Positions 1 to 10,608 are shown, counted from the first letter of the stretch. The stretch is 22,500 nucleotides of DNA from Chrysomallon squamiferum (GCA_012295275.1 CM022679.1:5072657-5095156), one strand, 5' to 3'. Translations and numbers: made by a program. The notes: generated by a model not told the origin, from the letters alone.

Positions 1-1348
1 ATTAGTTTTAAAATTCCATTAAATTGATTCTGACTGCACAGAAATTTTGACTATGTTCGATAGAATGTAGGCAAAAAATCCTTTTCGATCGAAACCGTTA
101 AATTTCCAGCCAGATAGATGAGGTAATAAACATAATACACTATTCAGAGAGATTTTTAAAATAATGAATAATAATAAAGTTCAGTATTTCTTACAAAAAG
201 GACAACGGTGTTTCTGAAACTAGGCCATTCGCTGTGTTGTGTATTTTTAACGATCTTGTAAGCACAATGTAAAATTATGTAAAGAAAATCTGAATATGAA
301 TAAGAGAGTTAAAAAAAGAAAGAAAAATAACAACAGTAAAAGTAAATATAAATTAAAAAAAAAAAAAAAAAAGACAGAAGAAAACATTAAAATAAAATAA
401 TAATAAAAAATGTTTTACATTTTTTTAGACACGACTCAAAATTATAAAAAAAGGAAAAGAAAGAAGAGTAAATGATTGAATCAACAGATAAATAATTAAA
501 TAAAATGAATAAATAAAAATTAACAACAAAAATAATAAATAAATAAAAATGAAAATATAATAGAATAAATAAATAAATATATAATAATAATAATAATAAT
601 AAATAAATAAATAAATAAATAAACCCCTCGCTAATTAACTTAATAAATATAGGCTTTGTTAAAAAAATAAGACAGCGTTAAGTCGACTAAATGTAAACGT
701 ATTTCCCTAGACATCAGAACCCCTAACTAACTAGTACATCAGAAGATATGTGCAACAATATCTGAAAAAAACGTTGCTGCTTTTTCTCTGAAGTCAGTGT
801 ATAAAAAATATCCTATAACATTCTCGTAGTGTCATTATAAAAAGTAAAATATTTCGACTCCCACGATCGATAACAGAAAATTAATCCAAAGGCTTTAATT
901 GTGCTATTAAACGAAATCAGTTTGACATTCAAAAGACAATGAAAGAAAAGTAATTACGATATCGAAAGGTTTTGTAGCAGAGTAACAGAACTGAATGAAG
1001 TTTATTACACTCAGGCCGTGGTCGGAGGATATTTACAAACAACAGTTAACACAGTTATAACACAGACGTTGTCTGACATTCAGTGACGTGTGGTAGATAA
1101 TTAACGTATCTAGTCTAATGGGGTGATTAAACAAATGGGGTGAATAAACAAACGGGGTGATTACACAACCAAAAGTAGAACATTAATCGGGAGTTGTTAA
1201 TTAAACGTTTGTCGTTCAACAGCGTTTGATTAAATTTAATCCTGTGATCTTGTGTTTTTGTTACACACATTTTAACTTTGGAAATCAGCATAGAGAAATT
1301 AGAGAAAACATGTAGCAATGCGTAATATAATCATATCACGAAGAAAGA
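1..1348. other. AT-rich non-genic DNA
   Basis: I see no supported gene here. Positions 301-640 are A-rich low-complexity DNA, with a poly(A) run at 355-372, a (TAA)n tract near 580-600 and an (AAAT)n tract at about 600-624. Positions 641-1348 are less repetitive AT-rich DNA without a convincing exon. On the minus strand a weak acceptor-like site (TTTCTGTGCAG) around position 40 opens a short frame running off the window, but this is not enough to call an exon. Confidence 0.6.
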
Positions 1349-1566
1349 ATACTACTACTACTACAAATAACAACAACATTAATAATAATAATCGTAATAG
1401 TAGTAGTAGTAATAATAATAATGATAAATATAATATTAATGATAATGATGGTGTTGACAACAGTAATAATAATGATGATGATGATGATGATAATAATGTT
1501 GGTGATAATGATAATAATGAATATTTGATAAAATAATAGTAATAATAATAATAATAATAATAATAG
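1349..1566. repeat. Degenerate trinucleotide repeat (AAT/GAT/ACT)
   Basis: An imperfect trinucleotide tract made of ACT, AAC, AAT, AGT and GAT units. Its translations are runs of Asn, Asp, Ser and Thr on one strand and Tyr, Leu, Ser and Val on the other, so I read the open frames here as repeat artefacts. It starts just downstream, on the minus strand, of the charged ORF ending at 1576. Confidence 0.9.
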
Positions 1567-1575
1567 TACACTCAG

Positions 1576-1842
1576 TTACCGTTTTCTCTCTGATAAAGGT
1601 TTTGTTTTCCTCAGTGGCGCGACCTTGTCTAAAATCATGTTCTGAACATCTTTGAACAGAAATTTTTTATCTCGGCGATTCTGATGAAGATTTTTATATT
1701 TTTCAGCTGACACGTTTAATTCATGAACGTCTTCCTTTGATTTTTCTATGTCAACATTTTTCTCTTCTTCGACGAAGCTTTCCGTTTTCGGCAATTTTAT
1801 CGACTCGACACTTATCGGAGATACCCGAACAATTCGCGCCAT
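1576..1842 (-). CDS. Hypothetical charged protein or first coding exon (88 codons)
   Basis: The frame starts with MARIVRVSPISVESIKLPK and ends KPLSERKR before a TAA. I do not recognise the family. The start is chosen because its context, AAAATGGCG, is good, although the frame stays open upstream to about 1980. The predicted protein is rich in Lys, Glu, Asp and Arg, lacks cysteine and has no hydrophobic stretch, so it would be soluble and probably partly disordered. A GTAACT donor-like site overlaps the stop (exon end at 1580), so this could be a first coding exon that continues beyond the window. The open run of about 135 codons is longer than most chance frames in such AT-rich DNA and is not low-complexity. 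No promoter or poly(A) signal was identified with confidence. It could still be a chance ORF. Confidence 0.42.
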   Translation of the reverse strand: MARIVRVSPISVESIKLPKTESFVEEEKNVDIEKSKEDVHELNVSAEKYKNLHQNRRDKKFLFKDVQNMILDKVAPLRKTKPLSERKR

Positions 1843-3018
1843 TTTACAAAAATAATATTTTCTTGTCGAACAATTCCGATTAAACAGTAAGTCGGAACAA
1901 AACACAAAAAGTCTTTTTAAAAGTTCAGTATCAGAATAACCGGTATATGTATATCCAGTGTAATTAATAGCTTACATTTACTAATGCATTCAGCAATAAT
2001 GTGAAATCATATAGCGATGTCCATTGTTATTAAATAAACTATGTCTAAGAAGAAATGTAGCCGTATATCGTTCCAACGTCTGTAAATATGACTCACAATT
2101 AACAATTAACTTCTAATGTGCAATTGAAACCCATACAGAAAGGAAACGCGAGGTTTTTAGCTGCAGTTTTTAATATTACTTATTGTTAACCCGCTTGTTA
2201 CGTAATTTTCAACAATTAAGTCCTACTTAATTAATACTGTTACCAAAGGAACCATTGACAAGGAACTAATGCTATTATCCTTGTGATCAGTGGTGAGGTA
2301 ACTGGTTTGATGTGATGTCGAACTGACCAGCACAAATTAACACCAAGAATTCTTGCTTCATTAGTCATTTTCACCGTTGTGTTTTTACCGTACAAACTTG
2401 CTTTTGTTGCGTAATTTCTGCTTAGGTAATAAATTAATAACAATTTCAATATTTGTTGTGCAACGTTACCGAATTTTGCTTGAAGAATGCGAGAGAGAAT
2501 TTATGAAAAATTATGCAATTTTTGTTTTTCAGATAATTTTTTTATTTTATTATTTTTATTTTGGTATATTTCTTAATATATTTTTTTTTCTTAAATATTA
2601 TTTATTTTGTTGATGTTATTGCTATTTTTGTTGCTGACGTTGTTATAATTTTTATTTTCATTGTAGTTGTTTTTTGTTTGTTTTGTTGTTGTTTTGCTCA
2701 TTTCGTCGTTATTCAACTTATTGTTGTTGTTTTCTGTGATCTTTTTTGAAATTATTACCACTATTAAGTATTATTAATGTCTTGTCAAAGATATTGTTTT
2801 GATCTGATAGCAGCGCTCTAATCACTTGGTTCTCCAAGGATACTTGAAATTAATACGAGCTGTAAGTTTTAATAACGCACTCTGAGTAATGTTACGTTAT
2901 GTGCGCATCAAGTAGCACAGTTCAGTCGAGTGTTGACAAGTATTACAGCACAGACACACGCAACTCTTTCCACCCGAATGTGTTAACTTACAGTAACCTA
3001 TACAATAACGACAGCTAG
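1843..3018. other. Non-genic DNA with a T-rich stretch
   Basis: No supported gene. Positions 2520-2760 are T-rich low-complexity DNA on the plus strand, the main exception to the A-rich plus-strand trend. A minus-strand frame ending at 2240 has ordinary composition but no splice sites or relatives that I can name. At 2809-2832 the minus strand reads AAGTGATTAGAGCGCTG, which resembles a tRNA A-box region, but no B box follows. Confidence 0.5.
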
Positions 3019-3100
3019 GTCGTCGTGGCCGAGTGGTTAAGGCGATGAACTAGAAATCCATTGGGGTTTCCCCGCACAGGTTCGAATCCTGTCGGCGACG
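3019..3100 (+). tRNA. tRNA-Ser (anticodon AGA)
   Basis: An 82-base type II tRNA that decodes UCU. The 7-bp acceptor stem pairs GTCGTCG with CGGCGAC (one G-T pair), with discriminator G at 3100. The A box (TGGCCGAGTGG) is at 3026-3036 and the B box (GGTTCGAATCC) at 3079-3089. The anticodon loop CTAGAAA has AGA at 3052-3054. The long variable arm GGGG-TTT-CCCC is typical of tRNA-Ser, and the T stem is ACAGG/CCTGT. No intron is present and CCA is not encoded, as expected for a nuclear gene. A run of T at 3106-3114 is a likely Pol III terminator. The anticodon stem ATGAA/TCCAT contains one A-C mismatch, where the metazoan form I recall has G-C, so slight decay is possible. Confidence 0.95.
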
Positions 3101-3105
3101 TAAAC

Positions 3106-3114
3106 TTTTTTTTT
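3106..3114 (+). terminator. Pol III T-run terminator of tRNA-Ser
   Basis: A run of nine T residues starts five bases after the discriminator base of the tRNA. This is the usual position and form of an RNA polymerase III terminator. Confidence 0.85.
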
Positions 3115-3642
3115 CTTCTTTTTTGTTCTTGTTTATGAAGAATATTATTCTACTCTCTGTGTATTTTATCTATGTTATTGTTATTGTAATAATTTGCCTT
3201 AAATGACTGCTGTAGAGATATGCATATTTTACAACAATTAAACTGAAAATAGTACAACAAAACCTAAAAAAAAACACAAAAAAAACCACAAAAAAAAATA
3301 ATAATAATAAAAAAAATAAAAAATAAAATAAAAAATAAAATCAAAAGTAAATACAAAATCAAAAATCAAATAAAAAAGAAAAAAGAAAGCGCTTGACAGT
3401 AATATAAAATAATAAATAAAGCGTCTAAAGTTTCGATTTTTCTGCACGCTGTTCTCACTGTTTCCATGACTCGCCGAGTTTTGCTGTTGTTTGATAAAAA
3501 CGTGCACCGACACGTCAGTGACAGATATTTATTTTATCACGACACTTTTATCAAAACCCCACTTAAACACAGGAAACAGAACTTGATTGTATTATCCTGT
3601 AATAAGTAGCTGTTCATGAACTATTTTAAGATAAAAGAATAC

Positions 3643-3673
<31 letters not shown>

Positions 3674-3745
3674 AAAAAATAATATAAAAAAAAAAAAAAA
3701 TTAAATTAAATAATAAAAAAAATAATATAATAAAAAATAAGTGAG

Positions 3746-3776
<31 letters not shown>

Positions 3777-4469
3777 ACAAACAAATGATAATAATGATGA
3801 TGATGATTATGAAAATAAAATAAAAAAAAAAAAAAGACAAAAACAATATATCATTTTACACACACAAAAATAAATAATAATAATAAAAAATAATACAAAA
3901 ATAACAATAATAAAAATCCAACACAACTGCAAATATAACAAAAAATTAATAATAAAATGAAAATCAGAACCTCCCCGGCAAAAACAGTTTAACATTCACA
4001 ACAACAAGACACCACCATCACCACCACGACGACGACAAACCAGCAAACAACAACAGCAGCACTCGGACAACAGAGCTGCTAGTAATAACACACGATACAT
4101 CACACCCACGGGTTTATTCAACATGTCAGTGACGTAACACTATTACGCCGTTCTGACTTGGTGTGTGGCAGGTATCATATTAACTTCTGTCGCAGTAAAT
4201 TATCGTGGTTCCTTTTCAGCTTACAGCTCACACAATACGACATTAGCGTTAGAAAAATAAAAACGGTAAATGTACTCTACAGCGTCAATTTAAAAAAAAA
4301 ATAAAAATAAAAATAAAAAGTCCCAACAATAACAAAAAAAAAAAAAAAAAAAAAAAAATTCCCTCTAAATGTTATGTAATAGTACTTTTTCACCGATCTC
4401 AAGCGATCTCAAACGAAAACATCCGAAGAATAACGAATTACAAAAATGACTGGGTCAAATCATACTGAC
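3115..4469. repeat. Mostly A-rich low-complexity DNA
   Basis: The plus strand is A-rich at 3243-3420 and 3641-3960, with long poly(A) from 3641, (AAAT)n at about 3747-3776 and (GAT)n near 3787-3810. Another A run lies at 4336-4358. The stretch 3990-4250 is less biased and includes CAA, CCA and CGA triplets; I found no exon with both splice sites there. If the minus-strand gene with the exon at 4806..4470 continues, its next exon should lie here or further left, but no candidate is convincing. Confidence 0.75.
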
Positions 4470-4806
4470 CTTAGCTGTTTCTTGACTCTCATTGGTCGAG
4501 AGATTGACTTGAGCAGGAGTAGCGCCTCCCACTGCTGATTCTCGTCATCGATGTCCTCCAGATCGATACCACGTGATTCGAACTTCTGAATCTCGATATC
4601 GAGATCAGGGTCCGTCACTTCCTTGGAGCCATTCTCGAACGGGTAAATCTTGTTGTTGTGAGATCTGACGATACTTTTTCTTCGTTTGTTCATCGTTTTA
4701 CTGCTTCGTCGTTTTCCGTTTGTTTCCGAGAATTCTGTTCTGCGACTTGGCAGCTCTGATATTAAGTTATGTAACTGTCCTCTCTGTCTGTCTACAGAAC
4801 CCTCAG
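4470..4806 (-). CDS. Internal exon of unrecognised gene (gene A, exon c)
   Basis: This 337-base exon is bounded by a strong acceptor (TTTGTTATTTCAG, AG at 4807-4808) and a strong donor (CTAAG|GTCAGT, GT at 4469-4468). It enters with two bases completing a codon, holds 111 full codons and leaves with two bases. The upstream ATG at 4693 is not needed as a start, because the frame is open back to the acceptor. The first half is basic with Ser/Thr (around KRRSSKTMNKRRKS), which could be a nuclear-localisation-like cluster. The second half is acidic (around DPDLDIEIQ and IDLEDIDDENQQWEALLLL) and ends basic (RPMRVKKQLR). There is no signal peptide or membrane segment. It is visibly more GC-rich than the flanking intron. 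I do not recognise the family. It pairs in phase with the short exon at 7199..7160, giving Ala at the junction. Confidence 0.75.
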
Positions 4807-4817
4807 CTGAAATAACA

Positions 4818-4846
4818 AATAAATAAATAAATAAATAAATAAATAA
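4818..4846. repeat. (AAAT)n microsatellite at a splice acceptor
   Basis: A tetranucleotide run which on the minus strand reads (TTTA)n. It lies 12-40 bases upstream of the exon starting at 4806, where it supplies most of the pyrimidine-rich tract of the acceptor. Confidence 0.9.
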
Positions 4847-5762
4847 GTTTCGTAGATTGCTTTACTGCCTCTGTTAATGGTTTCGTACGCTTGACAACAA
4901 ATATAATAAAAAAATTATATACGTAGATCAAAAATGCTATAAAAATCTCGTAAAGCACCTTAGGTTTAATATGTAACAGTTTCAAGGCCGGGTCAAAGGT
5001 GTCAGCCACATATAAAGGCCTTTTCTTTTCTTTTTTTTACAAAATATCAAAATATACACTCCATTAGTGCTGACTAAAACTCAATATTTGGAAGGCCATA
5101 AGACTTAAGACTTGGTTCGATGTGACCTGTCACAAATTGTGAAGTTTTCAGAATAAAGATATCTCAAGCTCAATCAGAAAAAAAGATATAAAAAAAAAGA
5201 TTAAAATTAAATTTACAATTCTATTATCCTGTCTTATTTGTACACTTGAGATATTATTCAGACAGAAAAAAATACAAATAAAATAAAAAAATAAAAAAAT
5301 AAAAAAAATAAAAATCTAAATTGATAATTTATTTCTCTGTCGTTGCTTTTCTTGGCCTATTGATGCCTCAGTCTAAAATTAACGATTCTTTACACGAGAA
5401 ATTTATTTTTATTTCTTGCTGTCGCGAATGGCTGGAGATGAATGAACCTGATAAAATGGTTAAAAAAAAAAAAACACCTCTGGATTTGCTATTTCTGTTT
5501 CTCTTGTTGGGAAGTACATAATACCTCCGATAGAAAAAAAAAAAAAAAAAAATAAATAAATAATAATAATAATAAGAAAGGATAAATGTTTCGAGCGGAT
5601 TTTCTTTTTGCCTTTGTTGTTTAGGGCTTAGCCGAGTTAATGGATTGCTGCGAACATGATTCTAAAATAGCCAGGTTGGCATGTTATTCTACTCTGAAAC
5701 GATAAATGACATCGTGGCAAGAAAAAGAAAAAAACTCGAGTCACAGATAAACAGAGGGAGAG

Positions 5763-5767
<5 letters not shown>

Positions 5768-5826
<59 letters not shown>
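5768..5826. repeat. (AG)n microsatellite
   Basis: An essentially pure AG dinucleotide run, followed to about 6020 by impure GA-rich sequence with GACA units. Its Arg-Glu and Leu-Ser open frames are artefacts of the repeat. Confidence 0.95.
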
Positions 5827-5827
<1 letters not shown>

Positions 5828-6294
5828 AACAGAAAGAGAGACAGAAAAATTAAGAGAGAAATATAAAAGAAAGAGACGCAGAGAGATGTAGAGGAAGACA
5901 GACAGACAGAGAAGAAAAGAGGGCGAAAGAGAAAGAAAGGAAGAGAGAAAAAAGAGAGAGAAAGAAGATAGAGAGAGGAGAAAAATAACAGACAAATAAA
6001 GAAAGAAATGGATGGAGAGATAGACAAGTATATAAAAAGACTGACAGATAAACAGACATATAGATAGATAATTAAATAAAATAAAATAAAATAAAACAAA
6101 CGAAAAAACCTAAAATAAAATTCCTTGCCAAACCAAAATTAAGACAACAAAGAAAAATAAATATTATATACATATAATTTGTTGTGCAGTGAGATACATA
6201 TTCCTATGGTGGCCATCTCAACTAACCATTTATGTATGTGTATATATATATATATTTATCTATATAAAACAGAGGAAAGCAAACCAATATAAAT

Positions 6295-6296
<2 letters not shown>

Positions 6297-6325
<29 letters not shown>

Positions 6326-6326
6326 A
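6297..6326. repeat. (CAA)n microsatellite
   Basis: About nine CAA units. It sits in A-rich low-complexity DNA inside the presumed intron. Confidence 0.9.
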
Positions 6327-6706
6327 ACGAAGCAACAATAACACAAATAAAAAGTAAAATGGAGAGAATGTCATATAAAAATAAAAAAAGTTAAAAAAAA
6401 AAAGAAGAAAGTAGTTTATGGTTTTGTCGTTGTTCACCGATATTGGATTTCTGATTCTGATTTATTTGAATAATAAAAAAATAAAAAATAATAAATAAAA
6501 CTTGCGTGTGAAGCAGACATTAACGTGTCTGGGTGAAAACGCTTTCTTGCGTTACTTCTCGTTAATAGTGTACAGACACCCCGCTTATTTCACTACTGCG
6601 ATAACTGTCGGTGGACGTGTATGTGCGTGCGTGCGTGTGTGTGTAAAGGTACTTATAGTTGTGTGTATAAGCATGCGTTTGTATCTCCAATAACATTATT
6701 CTTATT

Positions 6707-6707
<1 letters not shown>

Positions 6708-6738
<31 letters not shown>

Positions 6739-6742
6739 TTTT
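6708..6742. repeat. (TTTA)n microsatellite
   Basis: About eight TTTA/TTAT units on the plus strand. Confidence 0.9.
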
Positions 6743-6827
6743 AGTAACAATAACAACAGTATTGACCGAATAATAGAAACAGCATTAGTGTTTTATCTTG
6801 ATTATAATTACATATCACTTCAAGGTT

Positions 6828-6831
<4 letters not shown>

Positions 6832-6882
<51 letters not shown>
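6832..6882. repeat. (TG)n microsatellite
   Basis: A pure TG run of about 51 bases, the longest TG tract in the window. It encodes only a Cys-Val artefact. Confidence 0.95.
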
Positions 6883-6883
<1 letters not shown>

Positions 6884-7159
6884 TTTAGAAAATAAAATTA
6901 AAGAACTAACGAATAAATCTACTAGTCTCCCATTCAACGAACGATGCATCTACCATTCATTCATCCATCCATCCATCCATCCAGTTATATTCTGAACATA
7001 TCATTCAAGCAACCAACCAGCGCACTAAAAAATCAGTCAACCAAATTACCAAACAATCCAGTCAAGTATCCAACCATTCATTCAACTTGCAATTAACAAT
7101 GGTCAGCCACATATTTATATACTGCCAGTACAAATTCTTTATTCGTGAACAAACCTTAC

Positions 7160-7199
7160 CTTTTTCACTGTCGCATACCTCCATTGTTATGTACGCTAA
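7160..7199 (-). CDS. Candidate 40-base exon of gene A (exon b)
   Basis: A short exon with a good acceptor (TTTTTCATACCTGCAATTCAG, AG at 7201-7200) and a very good donor (AAAAAG|GTAAGG, GT at 7159-7158). Only one frame is open; it enters in phase 0, encodes LAYITMEVCDSEK and leaves one base (G). That base joins the CT that starts the exon at 4806 to make an Ala codon, so the phases agree. The other two frames hit stops. The exon is too short for any family assignment. An ATG inside (ACAATGG) could instead make this a first coding exon starting MEVCDSEK. The fit of splice sites, frame and phase with a strong downstream exon is the main evidence; it remains a prediction. Confidence 0.5.
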
Positions 7200-8400
7200 C
7201 TGAATTGCAGGTATGAAAAATATAATTATTTACGTAATTCACAAATATAATTACAATTCTCGTAGATCACTGTTTACATGGGTCACTGACAGTTCCGAAA
7301 GAAAGACAAACTTAAAAACACGCACATTATTTTTTTAAATATATTTTCCGTATGTTTATCGTTTCTGATGAAAGTTTAAGTAGTTTTGTCTTGGCCTGTT
7401 CTGCACAAACTTGAAAATTTGAAAATTCACAAGATTTTGTCTCCTTTCTTTCTTTTCCCTGGGTTGTTTTTTCTTCTTCTAATTTGTAATATAGAAATGG
7501 TAGGTGAATAATACAAAAATCTGCAGCTTTTCGTACTTGTGTCGTATATTTAAATTTTCAGACGAAACTCTGATGAGGTTAAAACTTTCCCCAGTATTTT
7601 CCTTTATCTTATATCATCATAAAGCTAGTTTGTCCTAATATGAAATCTAATGCAGGTTTTGTCATATGCTGTCAGTTTCCTATACTAAAACACTGTTTTA
7701 TTTCCATACAGCAAATGAAGTATTCCTGTCCTGTACTACCATCTGTTTTACTCTCTGTTTTTGTGTACCACACGTAGTCAGTCAGTTCTCACATGCACAT
7801 TCTTACATCGTTTAGTCTGCTCTCTGTATCAGTACGACAACGACACCTTTACGCATGACATTTCTCCACTAGTCCACATTTCCTATCACAGAAGAAAAAT
7901 TTAATTGCACGTTAATTTCTACGCAAATCTCTTCTCGCTCTGTCTGTTTCCGTATCACATGAACCTTTTTGCAGTGTCGCTTATCACCGACGCACTCAAA
8001 AAAATTATCGCTTGATTTTTTTTTTTCCACCACGTAGAGACAACGTTACCAATGAGTTTGTGAGTACGTGTTTTACTGTTTACTCCTTGTTTTACTGTTT
8101 ACTCTTCGCATACGACATGCTGCTCGAATTTCTATTCTCTCTCTCGGAAACAAACACTACTTGTGTTTTAGTGTGATTACGGTCGCGTAGTCTAGTTATA
8201 AATAACTAAAAGGGTGTTGTAAAGTGTTTGTTACATGAAGATAAACTATACTAAAGAGTAATGTACTGGTGTAAACAGTGCTGTGGGTCCATGTATGTAT
8301 AGAAAAGAGGACTGTATATATATATAGAGAGAGAGTATGTAACAATGCTTAAATACAGTCTGTAATAATATATAAATACATACCCTTACACACATATTAG

Positions 8401-8757
8401 TACATACATACATACATACATACAGTCATACATACATACATACATATATATACATACATATATTCATACATACATACATACATACATAAATACATACATA
8501 TATACATACATACATTCATACATACATACATACATACATACATACATACATACATTCATACATACATACATACATAAATACATACATATATACATACATA
8601 CACACATACATACATAAATAATACATACATTCATACATACATACATACATACATACATACATACATACATACATACATACATACATACATACATACATAC
8701 ATACATACATACATACATACATACATACATAAATACATACATATACATATACATACA
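8401..8757. repeat. (ACAT)n array
   Basis: An imperfect tetranucleotide array of about 350 bases (ACAT/CATA units with occasional TTCA, AAATA and TATA variants), ending in a short (TA)n run to about 8775. The Met-Tyr-Val-Cys open frames are translation artefacts. Confidence 0.95.
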
Positions 8758-9016
8758 TATATATATATATATATACAACCCATGGGGTAAAGAGCTGCAG
8801 TTATATGGTGTGACATATGCTCTATCAGAGTCAGTGACTGGGTTTTACAACAATTAATCAATTTTAGACATCATCTCATAATCATACCCGACTTTTAAAT
8901 CAATATGTAACAGTTCGTGAAATCAATTCAGTGTAATGGAATACTCGATTCAAACAGGTCTTTACCATGATGAATGACAAAGGCATTTTTTATTTATTTA
9001 TTTATTATTATTATAC

Positions 9017-9043
9017 TTTTTTTTTTTTTTTTTTTTTTTTTTT
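9017..9043. repeat. Poly(T) run
   Basis: Twenty-seven T residues on the plus strand preceded by TTTA and ATT units. It directly precedes the degenerate 57-bp repeat region. Confidence 0.9.
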
Positions 9044-9084
9044 AACGCTATGAATTTAATGTCGTTTTAGGATGGAGTATTATC

Positions 9085-9655
9085 ACCGTTATCATGACAA
9101 TTAACGCTTCTTAGAAAGTTATTATGAAATGTTTAAAAGAACCGAAATTAGTTTAACGCGAATGTTATTAGATATTTTTTTTATTACTTTTTTTAAAATT
9201 TAAATATCACCTTATCGTAACGCTTGTTTAGACTTTTTTTTTACTAGTCTAGTTCAACGTAACGCTTATTTAGACTGTTACTAGTCTAGCTTTACAATAA
9301 GCGAATTCAGTTTAACGCCACATTTTGTTAGACTGTTACTCATTACTTTTTTTTACACTGAATTCAGTTGAACGTAACATTTGTTAAAATATTGACCAGT
9401 CTTACAACAGCCGAAGTCAGTTCAACTTAAAATGTTCTTACACTACTACCACTGTGACATTTTACTGTAAACGAATTCGGTTTAACGTAATCTTTTTATT
9501 ACACAACTATCAATGTGTCATTTACAATAACCGAATTCAGCTGAACGTAACGCTTGTTAGACTATTACCAGTCGTTTTATAATAATTAAATTCAGTACGA
9601 CAGAAAACAGTACTATATTGTCATCAATGCCATTTTGCGACCATTATTCGACTTT
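9085..9655. repeat. Degenerate ~57-bp tandem repeat
   Basis: At least six clear copies share a head like AATTCAGTTTAACGTAACG followed by TTAGACTGTTACCAGT and an ACAATAACCG-like tail. Copy starts read by eye are 9304, 9361, 9414, 9474, 9534 and 9589, so periods are 57, 53, 60, 60 and 55 bases. More decayed copies extend left to about 9085. No long frame is kept through it, so it looks like an old minisatellite and not a coding repeat. Confidence 0.8.
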
Positions 9656-10608
9656 TTTGAACATGAAAACAAACACGAATGACCGATCACGAATGAAATT
9701 CAGCTAAACAGGAGCTGGTATAACAAACAACACGATTTATTAATTTCCCGTTAATGTACTGTTGTGAAAAATGACTTGTGTTCAAACAATGCAAACAATT
9801 ACTGTGAGAACTGAAAATTTGCTTTGATTATTTTATTTAATATGAAGTTACGCTCGAACAGTTAACTTATCTGGACCAAATAAACAAATAACCTAGCTAG
9901 CAAGCATATTTGTCGTTTTTCCCGTTCCAGCCATAGCATTTATCGTTCATCATTTTGGCAAGTTTTGGTATTTGTAGTATTGTACTAAATTATGTCTGTC
10001 CTCTTTCTTTCTCTGTCAATGATTGCGTGTGTCTCATCCTGAATGTCTCTGTCTGTGTCTCTCTCTGCCTGTGTCTCTAAGTCTCCTTTTCTCTGTCACA
10101 TATTTCTACAGACGAAGAACAGTTAAACCCATAAATTAATATTTACATATTCAAATATGTACACTCGCTTTCACATAATTTATAACTATATTCTCACTTT
10201 CGTACAAATTCGAAAATACATCGTAAATAACATAAATGATATCAAATCTATTAACTTTTCTTAATGATTTTGTTTACGTTCATATTTTAATTTAATTATT
10301 ATTTTCGTAAAAACTGACTTTTCTTTTTAACTTGTTATTTTATTTCAAAATGCCCCAAGCCGAGGCATCCCGTTTCACCTTTTCAATCAACCTGTTGTCA
10401 TTTTAACCTCTGTAATAACTTCTAATATCTACTCTGTCACCTATTTCGTTTACTCTATTCCCCCCTCTCATCACCCGGGCTATTCACCCACACAGACGTC
10501 AACGTTCTCGCTTAATCGATTTCATCTGACAATACACTTTCACAGGACACTTTTATTAAAAACGGTCGACTCTGTATAGTGGACGTCTTTTATAAAGCAT
10601 TTCCAACG

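Larger units (their letters stand above)
4807..7159 (-). other. Probable intron of gene A
   Basis: This lies between the exons at 7199..7160 and 4806..4470. It holds (AAAT)n at 4818-4846 next to the acceptor, poly(A) at about 5538-5555, a long (AG)n tract at 5768-5826 inside a purine-rich zone to about 6020, (CAA)n, (TTTA)n and (TG)n tracts, and a degenerate tetranucleotide region at 6950-7075. Two plus-strand open frames near 5321-5521 and 5622-5710 look partly coding-like but lack convincing splice pairs. Confidence 0.5.

Noticed and set aside
2240-2449. Minus-strand frame starting MKLLLIYYLSRNYATK with ordinary composition
   Set aside because: Sixty-nine codons is within chance for AT-rich DNA. 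I see no splice sites, no good start context and no family resemblance.
2809-2870. tRNA A-box-like sequence on minus and a 48-base plus-strand frame (RSNHLVLQGYLKLIRA) between AG and GTAAGT
   Set aside because: No B box or foldable tRNA was found on the minus strand. The plus-strand mini-exon has no partner exon. The two readings compete, and neither can be supported.
3396-3492. Possible next gene A exon (frame starting SKTRRVMETVRTACRK) after TTTTTATCAAACAACAG
   Set aside because: The phase fits the donor at 4470, but the acceptor has a poor pyrimidine tract and the frame runs into low-complexity Phe-rich sequence.
7710-7775. Plus-strand signal-peptide-like frame MKYSCPVLPSVLLSVFVYHT after the acceptor ATTTCCATACAG
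   Set aside because: It hits a stop after 20 codons, with no good donor before it and no partner exon.
7805-7886. Possible extra gene A exon after the acceptor TTTTTCTTCTGTGATAG (frame EMWTSGEMSCVK)
   Set aside because: The acceptor is good and the phase would fit, but the possible donors (GTAAAG, GTGTCG) are weak and ambiguous, so I did not list it.
8464-8861. Met-Tyr-Val-Cys repeat open frames
   Set aside because: These are translations of the (ACAT)n array in several overlapping frames, the signature of a microsatellite.
8401-9655. Possible CRISPR-like or other spaced repeat array
   Set aside because: The (ACAT)n part has no spacers, and the 57-bp part is a contiguous degenerate tandem repeat. 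A CRISPR array is also not expected in this eukaryotic context.
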